Positions 11,930-24,046 of a stretch of 64,000 nucleotides of DNA are shown here, piece by piece. This DNA is from Hyphodiscus hymeniophilus (taxonomy: Eukaryota > Ascomycota > Leotiomycetes > Helotiales > Hyphodiscaceae): contig VNKQ01000017.1 of assembly GCA_016508695.1 (NCBI GenBank), positions 1,302,001 to 1,366,000 of the forward strand, in the 5' to 3' direction. The notes under the pieces are model-generated. The model made no database searches. It was given only the letters and a program-made list of their open reading frames with translations, and was not told the origin of the DNA. Position 1 is the first letter of the stretch; every line of letters starts with the position of its first letter. Position numbers and translations under genes: made by a program.

Positions 11930-13138
11930 TCAAAGATTGACATTCTTTTCCTCCACAGGGGTAGCCATTTCCTCTGCCCAGTCGCCGGCCGGCTTACCGA
12001 TTGGTGATTTCAACTCTTGAGTTGTTTTACAGAGCTCGTCTATGGCAGGTTTCGGTGCGGTTGGTAATTCAGGGAAATCTTCTGGTGTTGGAATTGTCGC
12101 AGGACTTGGCTTTCCTCCCCTCGATCCACCTCGCCCACCCCTATTACCTCGCCCTCTGATCTCGAATCCACCACGCCCTTTGCCAGATTGACCTCCTTCA
12201 TCGCCATCACCATCCGGCTGCGCGTACCTACTTCCAGCTAAACCACCCCGTATAACCCCACCATGACCTCCCCTAACATACTCGGAGCTTCTTCCTTTAC
12301 CCCTGCCATCCACAATATCACTCTCCTGCTTCTCAGAATCCCATTCCCTACCACCTTGCGCAGCAAGCTTCCTCTGACGATTCTTTGCCCTCTCCATATC
12401 CATTGCCCGGGCATTCTTCTGCTCCTCTACTCGCTTTTTTGCTAGTTCTTTCTCTTTCCGCGCATACGCGGCACTATCTTCCTCACTTAGGCGGAATCGC
12501 TCTGATTTCTGAGCGTTCAGTATCTTCATCTTCTCCATTTTCTCAGTCAATTCAGCTTCTGTGAGCTTCTTATGTGCTGGGCCACCAGTTAGATGACGGT
12601 CTCCACGAACAGCTGTAGGTCGCATAGGCTGTTGAGGTACTTGGGGCTCGGATGGTGGAGGAATTGGCTCGACAGTGACATCGCTGTCGATAGTTGTGTC
12701 GACACCAACTGTCGTTGTAGTGGGTAATGCCGTAGGAGGTTCTGTCGATGTCGGTATCGCTGGTTCTTGAGGAGCTGGGACGTCTGTAACGGGTTCGGCT
12801 TTTATAGTCTCTGATTGTTCCTTGCCTTTATCCCCAGTCGGCTGTTGTGCATACCTCGAAGATGCTAAACCGCCACCGCCTGTGCCTGTTGTGCGCCCTC
12901 CTCCACGTCCACCCCTCCTGTCACCTCTTGCGCCCGATCCCTTTCCATCTCTGTGAGCTGCTGGTCCGGTTGGGGGTTTGTTGTTGGTTGCGCTCGTACC
13001 CGCTCCTCCAATGGTGGCCGGCCCATGTCTATTGCTCCTCTGCGCAGACTCGTCCTTGTTGGTAGTGGATTCAGGTACTGGTTCGAATTCGTCGGCAAAG
13101 AGGTCATTATCCTCTCTGGATTGTGCAAATTCGTCCAT
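11930..13138 (-). CDS. RGG-box protein, function unknown
   Basis: Single-exon gene for a 402-aa, almost wholly disordered protein. Two glycine/arginine-rich segments are visible, around residues 65-95 (RGDRRGGRGGGR) and 290-345 (RGRGNRGGRGGSRGG), each next to a copy of the short motif LA(S/G)SRYAQ. Between them lies a Pro/Thr-rich stretch and then a highly charged, coiled-coil-like segment of about 80 residues containing EKEL and KKRVEEQK. RGG boxes usually bind RNA or are arginine-methylated, so a role in mRNA metabolism or translation is plausible but not shown. The N-terminus (MDEFAQSREDNDLFADEFEP) is acidic. I do not recognise a named orthologue. The ATG at 13138 is the first in frame. 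Confidence 0.8.
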   Translation of the reverse strand: MDEFAQSREDNDLFADEFEPVPESTTNKDESAQRSNRHGPATIGGAGTSATNNKPPTGPAAHRDGKGSGARGDRRGGRGGGRTTGTGGGGLASSRYAQQPTGDKGKEQSETIKAEPVTDVPAPQEPAIPTSTEPPTALPTTTTVGVDTTIDSDVTVEPIPPPSEPQVPQQPMRPTAVRGDRHLTGGPAHKKLTEAELTEKMEKMKILNAQKSERFRLSEEDSAAYARKEKELAKKRVEEQKNARAMDMERAKNRQRKLAAQGGREWDSEKQESDIVDGRGKGRSSEYVRGGHGGVIRGGLAGSRYAQPDGDGDEGGQSGKGRGGFEIRGRGNRGGRGGSRGGKPSPATIPTPEDFPELPTAPKPAIDELCKTTQELKSPIGKPAGDWAEEMATPVEEKNVNL

Positions 13139-13892
13139 GATTGCGCCTGTTCGTTTGAAGTTGTAAGGTTTGTTATAAGGGTAGTGGTGTAGGGAGTAGT
13201 GGAATTGGAACTAGAAGTCGAATTTCCAAATGGGTCTGGATCTTGTAAAGGAATGGCATATTTCTCGAAGTCGAATTGTTCTGCTAGACTAACGGCAAGA
13301 CCTCGGATGACGGAGATAGCAGAAAGTGAGCCGACTGGTTCGGTAAAACCTTTAACCGAGAAAGGCGTCGGGGTGAGAGGCCTGGTGCGGTGTCAAAAGA
13401 TTGGCCGGAAAGCAATAGTGTTGGAGAGGAAACAGACGCAGAGAGAGTAAATAGTGTCTGCTGTGTGGGGGAAGGGTGTTGATCGTGAGTCGGAGCTAAT
13501 GACCACGAATGGTAGTCTAGATGGTGCAGTGTCTGTGAATAGTTGTGGAAAGCCACAATGTCTTTATATGATTTTGACTTCAAGAAGTGCTTAGGCCTTG
13601 CAAAGGATTTAACAATTGGGAATGAAGTGAAGTGAAGTGAAGTGCTGATTTTTACGCTTTCATCATTCGAAACATAATCATCCAAAAGCAAATTGTCAAT
13701 ACTGAGCGACTTGGATTTGATTTTTTTGTGCATACGTCTTATTTGCTGTGGCTTGTCACGGATCATAGGCATCAAAACATGCATGGAAAGACAATGGTAA
13801 AATCCAATCCAGTCACCGGCTCACGAGAGCATGAGGTATCTAAAGCCAGCGAGAACCCGTGTTGATGCTAACCCCCTTCCAATGCCACCCAC
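13139..13892. other. Intergenic region with a short tandem repeat
   Basis: Promoter side of the RGG gene and 3' side of the HECT gene. A 166-codon frame on the minus strand (13284-13784) shows no domain and is treated as chance. A GAAGT tandem repeat is at 13624-13643. Confidence 0.5.
13624..13643 (+). repeat. GAAGT microsatellite
   Basis: Four perfect copies of the pentamer GAAGT (in register TGAAG/GAAGT), upstream of the RGG-box gene. Confidence 0.8.
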
Positions 13893-16800
13893 CTAAGCAA
13901 ACCCAAACCCTTTTGAATTCTCCAACGCCATTGCTAATTTCTGCCTCAAAACATCTTTACTTGAATACTCTGGGAGCAGCAAGATACCATAGCAGGTATA
14001 ACTCGTTGGCAAATGCCCGTCATCGACCCCATTTCTCTGCAGAGTAAATTGTAGATTCCCCATCCCACCAACAGGCACGCGATCGCTAGCCGTCACGAAT
14101 TCTAATAGCTTCTTCTTCTGATCGAAGTCAAATCTCTTCACAATGCTCCAGAAGTCCCGAACGGTGCGGTGCGAGGCTTCCCAGCCAATGTAGCGAGTCG
14201 CGCGACGCAACTCGGGGATGTCAATTTCTTGGATGCCCTCCACGACAGATTGGAGTGTGGAGGAGTCGAAGAGTGAGATAGAGCGACGGTCGATACAAGA
14301 GAAGAAGCCGGATTGGAAGGCCATAAACTGAGGTCGGATGGAGATTTCAGTCAGCCACTTGATATAGTCACTCACATAGCTGTTGCGATTTTCGTTTGTA
14401 ACCATAGGCGCGTCGGTAGGATTTGAGGAATAATTCAGGTCCTCAAATTGAGGCCAATTATTTGCCATGCCCATTTGTCGGCTGACAGGCTTGCCGAATT
14501 GTTCTACACTGAACTCGTACGTCCGCGCAAATATGTCTTCAACCAATCCTTCGCTTTCATCCCACTCTAGAAGCGTTGTTAGGCCATTCGCCAGGTCAGG
14601 CCACCCGTCTTCGATGTGATGCAACTCAGTGACGTCTTGACCGAGGAGCTTTCTATACAGCGCTTTTGGAAAAGTCACTGGAAGAGTCAGACCGTTGTAA
14701 ATGGCTAACGAGATGATCATGCCGATGAGCTCAAACTTCCAGAGGGGCTCAGGCGAGCCAGGTTGGAACCAGGTCATCTTAGTCCTGCTGTCAACAGTGA
14801 AAGCACCATAGTCGGGGTTCAGTGCCTCTGCAATGGCAAGTCGAAAGAACTCTTGCTGAACACCTCCGGAATCTAAGCCTTCCTCTCCACCATCTTCACC
14901 CAACCGAATCTTCAGCGGTCGCATCAACTCTCGCTCCTCTCGCCTCCATATTGAATTGAAAGTATCTAAAAGCACGTTGTTGCGTCGAATCTCAAGCACA
15001 ATAAATTTGGAGATAGCGGTGCTCAATCGGTCGGACAATCTTCGCCGACGGTCAACGTCTGTCATCAGGTTGCCCTCCGAGATGGTAGACCGCATTAGGT
15101 TGTAAGTCGCTTTTGCTGTTTCATGTGCTTCATTCATGCGTGAATAGTTTATCGCTCGGAAGTATGTCACTAAAGTCGACGGTTGGAAGAGGAAGGGATG
15201 GTCAAGTAGATGGACCGTCCTCTTGTTTGGTACAGAATCGAGCCACTCGAGAGGCATATCAACAGAATCTAAGCGTTCGGCAAAGTATTCAATGCGGAAA
15301 CTGAAATCGCCAATTCGTAAGGGCTTCCGGATTTTGTCTACCGCTTGTTAGAGAAGTAATACCAGGGAGTTGGAATGAGTTACAAATCGCTGCAATCATT
15401 GCCAGGGCCCCACCGAGGGGCCCATCGTTGGGAATTTCCGCACCCCCTTCCCAACCTTGTAACAGAACAGTTCTTGCCCAGTCGAGGATCAAAGTCGGAA
15501 CTCTCTTTTCATGAAAGTCCCTCTCAATGTCTGGGAAGTTGAGCATCGGTGGAGTTCCTAGGTCAAGAGATTTGAAAGTTGCGAGGACGGAGTCGAGTAC
15601 GTCTGGGTCGGCCTTCTCTCCACGTTGAATGCTGTGATGTTCAAGCAACTCTCCATACCTACGTCTGGTAGGTATGGCTGCAAAGACTCTCCGTGCAAGT
15701 CTCATGGCCATTTCATCCGAGAAAGCGTCTTCGTATTGGAGGCAAAGCTCAATTGCTTCCACAGCAGATGAGTCTTTGCTACGGAGGATCAATCCATCAG
15801 ATCGAATCCGTGACATATTTGCCAATTGGCTTGCATCGGTCACAAGGGGTGCTGCTGCAACCAAAGCCTGAAGACAGATATTTAAAACCTGAGCTGCGTT
15901 CTGATTTGACACGGATTTACTGGCCACGGTCTTTTGGGACTGAGAATCTTTCGCCCAATCGTATGTAGCCTCAAGTTTCTCGGGTGGTAAGAAAAGCGTA
16001 CCAGCCACATTCCACAGGCTATCAAAAACTAGAGACGGAGCAACTCTAGTCATTCGAAACATCAAATACCAGATTGTTTGAGTATCAAAGAGTCGTTTCT
16101 CATCGTTGCTGAAGGATCGAAGGAGCGAATCAGGTTTGCAAAGTACGTCGAAGAAACTTTGTTCAATGAACGCATGCCATTGGCTTCGTAATCCGGACGG
16201 GTAGCTTGAACCCGTCGGTGGCAGAGGACGGCGTTTCAGAAGCAAAGCATTGCTCTGTCTACGTTTAAGGCCATCGTGAACTCTTTGCGGTTGTAGAAAG
16301 TGCTTCTCATCGGTGTCATCTGTCTGCAATATATCGCAAACAAACTCAATCATTTCGACTGAGAGACGAGACAGGGATTGAGGTAACGCAGTGTCTTTAG
16401 TAGAAACAGGACTCGATATAGTTGAAATCGCCTCTTCTGTGTCATTCTCACTGACTCCAGCTTCTGCAGAGGTCGAGGTCTGCATCTCTCCGTCCATATT
16501 GCTCACAGGGACGATTGGTCGTTGCTCGGCAATCGCTTCATCGGACGAGACTTGGGAGTCGACAGATAGACGAGGCTCAGAGGTAGGTAATTGAGGACTA
16601 GTAATGATGGTCTGCTGTGATGATCTTCTTTTAGATCGGGCAGGGAGCATTTCACGCGCGAGAGGGCGTATATCAGGCTGGCTGTCCTTCTTCGGTGAGA
16701 GGCTCAGTATGCCTTTTGGAATCGATGGATCAACCAGCTCTGGCGACCGCCTTCGTACATTTGCACTAGTCTGATGTGTTGGTGCTGAGGTCAAAGGGCG

Positions 16801-17858
16801 TTTCGAATCAGATAACCGATCTGCAATATTTTCAGTGGGAGGCATCGTAGATAATTTCGTTGGTGGTCTCTGTGAAGGGTTTGAGGGTGTTGTTTTCGTT
16901 TCGGCATTGCTTTCACGGAAAGGCATTGATTCAGCGATTCCCGTGCTCTTCTCGTCGAGCTTGACTTCAGTCCCACCACCTATGAGGACGGTGGCTTGCG
17001 CTGGAAGTGGATCTGGGCGATCTTTCCCCCGTTCCTCACTGTTTGTACCCCCTGAACTAGCCAAAATCTCGAGATTCCTTGGTGTAAGCCATTCTACCAT
17101 CTTAAAAGCTGCCGTCCCAAAGACATTCTGCACAAAAGATCGATGATCCATTGCTCGTGGCTCCTCTAAGCTTGTTATGGTAAATCCTTTCCTGCGAGGT
17201 TTTCCATGTATTGGCACAGCAGCCTGACCATCACTGCCGTCCCTCTGGACCGTTGACCTGGACACGGGCGCAGTCTTTGAGCCATTGTTTCCATCTTGTT
17301 CCATCGACGCAAGATCCTGTCTATTGGAGCCATCGCTGACCTGATTGGGCGGAGAGTTCTGGACGGTGATCTTCGGGTGTTTACCAGTTGGAGGGAAGGG
17401 TAGGTTGCTGGTCAGGTTGCGGCAGAGGGCTCGTTCAGGGTTGTCTTGTGAAGCTAAGTAGATAGCTAGTGTCCTCGCGCTTGTTGGGTTGTATCTGCGT
17501 ACTGGTGCCCCTTGCGCAAGTGCTTTCCTGCAAGAAAAGCATGTCGGGGTAGTGCAGGTTTTAGACTGGCAACCGTATCGAAGTTGGAGTATGTATCTAG
17601 TCATTGTGAGCAATAAAATCGAGGCAAAAGGATATGACAAGCTGACTTCTCAACTAAGGTATTGAATGTGTGTCTCCGGCTGGCGCGATGTATGGCATAA
17701 ACCCGTTTTGGGTCATCAATATCGACCGCAAGGTTCTTCAGTTCATTCGGGGCGTCAACAGGGAGTCGTGGAAATGGTGCTGCCATCCACAAGGCCCCAT
17801 AAACATCCCCATTGTTTTCGAGGTTTGAGTCGTCATGATTGCCTTGGTCGCGAGTCAT
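13893..17858 (-). CDS. HUL4: HECT E3 ubiquitin-protein ligase with AZUL zinc domain (Hul4-like)
   Basis: Transfers ubiquitin from E2 to substrate through a thioester on its HECT cysteine. Three exons (17858-17647, 17596-15384, 15337-13893) give 1289 aa. The N-terminus has the fungal PKRVYAIHRASRR segment followed by an AZUL-type zinc module (LQLRYGCQSKTC, PTCFSCRK) that is formed across intron 1. Next comes a long disordered Ser/Thr/Pro-rich middle, an alpha-helical region, then the HECT domain from about residue 930, with LMRPLKIRLGEDGGEEGLDSGG and the catalytic loop LPTSYTCYG; the catalytic cysteine is about residue 1257, 32 residues from the end as usual. Both introns (50 and 46 nt) restore family sequence; donor 1 is the weak GTCAGC. 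I chose ATG 17858; an in-frame ATG at 17972 would add a hydrophobic stretch unlike the family. Orthology to HUL4 is by architecture and is likely rather than certain. Confidence 0.93.
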
Positions 17859-18328
17859 GACATTGGTAGCAATATCGTAGGAGAATTTGAGATGGGTAGA
17901 CTGTTGCGCGTGAATATAGAAACTTGCTGTACAGTAATAGACTACTTGAATGAGGCGGCTGTTCAGCCGCATCAAGCCTCATGGGTTGCTTTAACCGGGA
18001 AGGGGTGAGCATATCATTTGTGATGCTTTCCTTATTATTAGTCAGATGTGAAGCGGAACATGATTTTCCTGGAAGAGTCACGCAGAATTTCGACGTTGCG
18101 AATTACTAACCATCCCTCTTTTAAAATATACTTCATCTGCAGTCAGACTTGATAAAACTCCCTCAATCTTGGTTCGTCTGTACCCACGTTTGCTAGCATT
18201 TCAAACCAGACTCGAAACCACCATAAGCAGGCGTTAAATCTCTTATCGATTTTCTCCGAAAAGAATCGCCTCGTTATCGACCCCTCCTCGCCCACACCAA
18301 CAAACAATTCTACCCCTCATACTACAAT
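17859..18328. other. Divergent promoter between HECT ligase and REI1 genes
   Basis: 470 bp shared upstream region of two head-to-head housekeeping genes. The stretch before REI1 is pyrimidine-rich on the plus strand (C/T runs around 18270-18320). No other gene is seen. Confidence 0.5.
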
Positions 18329-20075
18329 ATGGCTTCTATTGCAGCCAGCAGAGTCCCTGCTTCAGGTCTCTCCGCGGAAGGAGATTCTGGTTCTTCTCAC
18401 CCGTATACATGCAACTCTTGTCAGGTGGCGTTCAGAAACAGTGAACTTCAAAGAGGGCACATGCGCAGCGACTGGCAGTGAGTATTGACCTCTGCTATGC
18501 TTAGAAATTTCTAACCTGGATAGTCGTTACAACCTGAAGCGCCGTGTTACTTCCCTGCCGCCAATCTCTTCCGAAGTCTTCACCGAGAAAGTCCTCCAAG
18601 CCCAAGCCTCATCGACCGCTGCGGCCTCGAAAGCCGCGTACGAGAAGAATTGCGCCGTTTGTGTTAGAACGTACTTTAGCGAGAATGCGTATCAAAATCA
18701 TCTGGGTAGCCAGAAGCACAGGGCGAAATTGGCTGCGGTCGGTGACAGACATGATGATGAAATCAGTTCGGTAATGAGTTCTACATTCTCTCTTGGTGAA
18801 CCGACAACAATGAACGAGCCAGTTGAGGAAGTGATAGATTCCGAAGCGGAAGAGGAGTTCAACGAGGTTGTTGAGAGCATAAAGAAGACGTCTTTGAAGG
18901 ATGCTGCATCCACGACCAGAAGACCCTCACGACCACATCACTCGGCAGATGTTGACGAAGAGACCGAATCTGTGGCAACTGCTTCCTCTGCTACTGTGGC
19001 TGGGGATGTTCCTTCCATGAAGCGCTGCCTGTTCTGCAATTACGATTCTCCGTCTGTGGAATTGAATGCCCTTCACATGGAGCGTATACATGGCATGTTC
19101 ATTCCAGAAAAGCCCTATCTTGTCGATCTGGAGGGGCTGATTGGGTCTTTGAACGAGAAGATATACGAGTATCATGAGTGTCTGTATTGCGGAAAGCTAA
19201 AGCCTTCTGTATTTGGTCTACAAACGCACATGCGAGACAAGGGACATTGCAAGATTCCATTCTTCACTGAAGAGGAACAACTCGAGATTGGCGATTTCTA
19301 CGACTTCACGAGCACTTATTCTGATGTGGAGGACTCAGACTCTGAAGATGCTTTACCAGGCGAGAAGAGTGGTGGGGTAAAGTTGGGTGGCAAACGCCAA
19401 GCGAAGACTACCGATGGAGATGGAGGTGAGACGAAAGAGGATGGAGATGGATGGGAGACAGACAGTTCAGCCTCGTCATTGGACTCGGCAGATCTCACTG
19501 CAGTACCTCTTGATGATCGATCAGAATCGTATGAGAAACTCAGTCAACACCCTCACCACTCACACAATGACCCACGACCGCACCGAAATAAAGACGGCTT
19601 TCACTCTCACGCCCACAAGCATGCTCATGCAGTCTTTTATTCCGATTATGAGCTCCATCTTCCTTCCGGACGAACAGCTGGTCACCGATCACTGAACAAG
19701 TATTTCCGTCAAAACTTGCACAGCCATCCATCCCCTGCAGAGAGAGAAGAGCAACTTGCTATTGAGGCTGCAGCAAGCTCGGATTCCGAGGAGGAGGAAC
19801 AGGATGAGCGAATTGCACGTCGTAATGAACGAGAACGAGGCAGAGCCCTTACAAGCCGTGCAAATGGGGGTTGGGAATGGTTGGTGTGACTGCTGAGAAA
19901 CGAAAAGAGGTCCAGCAAGCGGAGAAGAGATCACGGAAAGTGGAGGCAAGAGAGCAACGAAAATTCCAGTGGGGCAACAACAAGCAGAGCAATTCTCAAA
20001 AGCATTTCAGAGTAAGCAAGTTGGACACTGAAAGAGAGGTCTTACTAATTGTGTTAGGATCCCTTACTCCAATGA
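18329..20075 (+). CDS. REI1: REI1-like cytoplasmic 60S ribosome biogenesis zinc-finger protein, with a frameshift
   Basis: Works in late cytoplasmic maturation of the 60S subunit, helping recycle Arx1/Alb1; its C-terminus is known to be threaded into the polypeptide exit tunnel. Exon 1 is 18329-18477, exon 2 runs from 18524, and a final coding exon 20058-20075 gives the family end HFRDPLLQ after a 46-nt intron (20012-20057). Four C2H2 fingers are visible: YTCNSCQVAF, NCAVCVRTYF, CLFCNYDSPS and CLYCGKLKPS, the third and fourth being the REI1 hallmark, followed by acidic and His-rich segments. Anomaly: the frame carrying everything up to SRANGG stops at 19887-19889 (reading WEWLV), while LGMVGVTAEKRKEV and the rest of the conserved tail are in the next frame from 19871. 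One base appears missing in GGGGGTTGGG (19866-19875). No intron of suitable length rescues it. This is either a sequencing error or a truncating mutation removing about 55 residues. Confidence 0.9.
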
Positions 20076-20836
20076 TCGAGGAATATTGGTCTTTCGCAAC
20101 ATGTTACTACTTGTGGAGCACACTGTTCAACGATAGACTACGACCCATAATGATATATAGGATTCTTAGGCAGCGTGAGGAGAAGCATTAGATGGTGTCC
20201 AAATATTAGACATGCCCATAGAGAGAATGAGATTCTCAAATCTTCTTCCACTCGACTGTGAAAGATGTGACAATGGCCAAATCTCATATATTCGGAGTTC
20301 GGAGCATAGAATAATGTAACCTCTCAAGAAAGAACGGTATCATAGAAAACCAGCTATGACTAAAATTTTACCAGAGGTATTGAACGATGAGAGGATATAT
20401 CTTTGCTGCAGAGTTCTAAATGCGGTATTTTCAATACACCTTGAACGACCACCAGGTCGGCAATAGGAATCAAATCGGAATAGCTCTTAAACGAAGTTAC
20501 CCCTTTTCAATTTGCAACTTCCTCGGAACGAAAGTACTCTTCATCATGTTTCTTGATACATAAAAGTCAAGGATTCCCCTCTTCTGAGTAAACGACAAGG
20601 ATCGGCCCCGGGACGTCTTCTAATCCCTGAAGCGAAACTCCATCCCCTAGAGAGGATGATAGAACCCCCTTGAACTCTAGCTTTACAGATTCCTTTCACG
20701 GCGCAAAGCGTTGCAGCCTACTACTTCCTCACTTCTCTTTCTTCCTCCGAACCCAGGTCACAACTCCCTCTTTCAAAATCAACAATCAGCCCCTGCCAAT
20801 GCGCGGACAAAAGAGTCACTGGTAGAGCAGAGCATC
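20076..20836. other. Intergenic region upstream of zinc-knuckle gene
   Basis: 760 bp holding the REI1 3' UTR and the promoter of the next gene. No further gene is seen. Confidence 0.5.
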
Positions 20837-22682
20837 ATGGCCGACCAAGCGGGAACCCCTGGATCGAATGCCGACAACTCAGTGAACGGAGGGAAAGCGG
20901 GAGCGACAAAAGACAAGAAGTGTCCATTCTGCAATCAGGCCTTTACATCATCATCTCTAGGACGCCATCTTGACTTGTACCTGAAGGAGAAGAACCCAAA
21001 GCCCGCAGATGGGATCCATGATGTTGTTGAGATCCGAAAGTTGCGAGGGGGAATTACGAGGCGGCAGCCGAGGAACTCGACGTCGAGGAGAGAAGATTCG
21101 ACACCTGCAGGGACACCTGGCGCTCAGGAGAGGAGGAGTCCAGCACATGAGTCTGATGTCGGTGGGAAGAGGTCTCCAAACTTGAGGAGGGAGAGTGGTG
21201 CAGGGGATATGTTCAATCACAATGGGAAGGCTGGCTTTCAACTCAACCAGGCGAATTGGGAGTCTACGGGGGTCATAAACAATATCCCTATTACGAGGAA
21301 TGGAGGATCAGTGCAGGGCTGGGATGGAGAGGAGAGGGACGACATGAGGAGGGCAGAGCGGAGGAGGAGGTCTATTAGCAAGCAAATGCTAGCCAAGACG
21401 ACCTTTGAGCAGAAGCAGAAGATGATAGAGGCACTGGACAATGCGAAGGCTGCGGAACTCGCATTGCGAGAATTGATGGGCTCCATCAGGGCCGCGAAGT
21501 GTGTACCACTCCCCTGTTCAACTCAATGCTAACTATTGCAGACAACGTATAAACGGGACTTCGATATTTGACTACGACCCGTTGACTCTCGATTTTCCGG
21601 CACTCACACTACACTGTCTTCCACCACCACCAACAATCTACCAATCGAGTCCCCTGCCGAATACATCATCTTGGTCCGTCCTACCCCCAGATGACCAGCA
21701 ATACCAAGCCTTGCGCGCCCATTTCTCCTCCGAATTTCGCAAATGGCGCGTATCGTGTGCAATAGCAACAACCACTCTACCAGATGACCTGTCGTACCCT
21801 CCTCCGAACCTGTTCTCCAATTTCGACGACCCCACCGACATCGCCCAGCAGGCCGAAGCGGATGCGACAGACCTCGAGGCTAAGATATCAGACCATTTGC
21901 ACCAAATGTTTGCACACTGGACCTCGTTGTCGATCCAGAAACGAAGTGAGATATGGACGCTGGAACTAGCCAGGAGCGTAGGGCGAAAGTCCTCAGAGGT
22001 ACAACGCTTGAAAAGAGAGAAAGAATTAAGCCAGCAAGAAACCGCACATTTGAAACTGCAAATCGATGAAGTGAGCAGGTTACAGCATCCTAGAGAGTTC
22101 AGGTTGAACCCTCCAAGTACTACACCTATTGACAGCAGGGTTATGGCCGTGGCGGGAGAGATGGGCGTCAAGGATTCTAGCGTAGGCTTCAACCTTGTTG
22201 ATCGAAACGAGCCTCTTGATCAAACCGTCCTGCGAGCAATAGGGCGATGGAAAGGAATTGTCAAAGAAGCCCGTGGCGCTGGACCGAACTCCGCTGGAAT
22301 GGCAGCACAAAGATCTTTGAGCGGGGAATTGCAGGCACCGCCTCAACCGTCACAAAATCGTACACCACGTCAACAGAATGGTCATCATATTTCGCCGACG
22401 AAACATAATCAGCCCTCGAATCCGAACCTCAATGGGACAACTAACAATCCTATGATGAACGGCACGGAGGATCTGGGAAGTGACGAGGATGCTGATGCGG
22501 ATGCAGATATGGAGGAAGATGATTCATTCGTCGAGACGGAGGTTGGGAGAAGAGCTCCGGAGGCTCAGATGGCGCATGGAGCAACTTTTAGGTTGAGTAA
22601 CGGGGCTAGTGAACAGAGGACAGGAATGGACGGGTTGGAAAACACGACATGTGTTGCTGGATATGTAAGGATCGGTGCTTGA
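20837..22682 (+). CDS. Conserved fungal zinc-knuckle protein, function unknown
   Basis: Two exons (20837-21498 and 21542-22682, intron 43 nt) encode 600 aa. Near the N-terminus is a single C2HC-type finger, KKCPFCNQAF followed by GRHLDLYLKEKNPKP and then the strongly conserved-looking basic stretch RKLRGGITRRQPR; this combination is typical of a family found across Pezizomycotina without assigned role. The middle is disordered; residues about 190-220 are a charged helix (EQKQKMIEALDNAKAAELALREL) interrupted by the intron. Residues about 240-430 look folded and mainly helical, with two Trp-containing helices and a coiled coil (EVQRLKREKELSQQETAHLK). The C-terminal 150 residues are disordered and acidic, with a DADADAD repeat. 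In-frame codons run upstream to 20711, but the first ATG is 20837. Nuclear localisation is plausible from the basic motif but is inference. Confidence 0.85.
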
Positions 22683-24046
22683 GAGGGAATCTCGCAGGCT
22701 TTATATCGATGAAAAGATGTGTATGCTGATGAAACCATCTGAAAGGAAGGATCAACACTGCAGCGAGGTTATATGTATGAATAATGGGCATATGGGTTAT
22801 CATGAGAGTTGGACTGTATTATACCATTTGATAGAGTTTCGCGTTGTATCACTGCATACTCCACCCTTTGTCTTCTCGTCCTCTCGTTCTCCGGAAGGTT
22901 TTCTGCGAGCTCAGGTCCGACAAGTGTCAAACCACTTTCATTTTTCCTCAAAACTCCATTCGCATACAGACATGGCTCTCTACTTATAGGTGACTGCGCA
23001 TGACCGAATACCACTATCTTTTCTCATAATGGTCTCGCTCTAAAGGTACATGAAGCTCGCAGATTTCTCCTTATGGCCATTCGGCACCGGCTAATCACCA
23101 TCTGCCCTATTTGCCGCGCATGGCTGTTTATCACATGCACCGCAGACCCAGTTTAAAGGCTTACTATTGTCGTAATCAACTTTACCAAGGTCTCGTTCCC
23201 CAGAGTATCTTTTCGAACCGTTTATTGAGATTTCTTGTAGGATCATATAGAGATGGAAGACCATAACAAAAAGACGTAGGTGCATATTCAAAACGCTCTT
23301 AGATTTATGCCATGGACCGGGTCAGCTGATCAGATCAATGTAGATACCACGAGGAGGAACGCAAAAAGAAGGAAGCTGCAGGGAAAGGAGACGGAAAACC
23401 GAGTTATAATTCTCAGTCATCTCTAAAAGATGGTGGTCATACATCGAGTGTGAGGAAACATAGTCACGCTGGGCATGCTGGAGGGTATGGCGGTGGGCGC
23501 GATGATCCTCACGAGAGAGATACGGATGCAGGTGGATATCGCAATGGGCATACGGAGAGCACTAGCAAATGACGACGTTGAGTACGAATGAGCGGGAGGT
23601 ATCATGAATATTGTTTGAGGTTTAATTATGGGCAGTTTTTGGCGTTGGGAATGGATCTGAGGACATTGTTGGTTGCAAGACCTTTGGGAGGCTGGTCTGG
23701 AAATTTTAAGGTTTAATTGCGAATGGTCGTATGAGAAATGGCAACTGAAGCTCAATAGAGACGAAGTATGGCAATTCCAACTCGTGGTATTCATAATTCG
23801 ATACGTGTCGTTCAACATTGACTTTGGCCGTAGCGAGTATTGTATGCCCGCAACCTCGACGGTCTCTGACAGAACTTACTGTCATTGACCAGTCATTGTC
23901 AAGTCAGTTGATTATTGACGTAATAAAGATCAAATTAGCGGTCTTCAATTGCGATCTGTCAATAAGAAGACACCTCGGTCATTGACACCACTGAGTAGCG
24001 TGCGAAGGTTGTCGTGACTTGAAATAAGATATACGGTGTATGCGGT
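22683..24046. other. Intergenic region, possible small exon inside
   Basis: 1.36 kb between the zinc-knuckle gene and the 3' end of the FAH gene. Apart from the possible exon at 23345-23573 nothing is supported. Confidence 0.4.
23345..23573 (+). CDS. Possible terminal exon of an unidentified small gene
   Basis: An open frame of about 75 codons on the plus strand, without its own ATG, starts right after AATGTAG, which could be an intron acceptor, and ends at TGA 23571-23573. Its composition looks coding: charged lysine/glutamate start (HEEERKKKEAAGKGDGK) followed by a Gly/His/Asp-rich tail (KHSHAGHAGGYGGGRDD). A candidate first exon begins with ATG near 23050 (MKLADFSLWPFG), but I could not find a good donor joining the two. 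No family is recognised; it could be chance. Confidence 0.25.

Noticed and set aside
13284..13784. 166-codon minus-strand frame upstream of the RGG gene
   Set aside because: Low-complexity Ser/Leu content, covers a microsatellite and a promoter, no motif.
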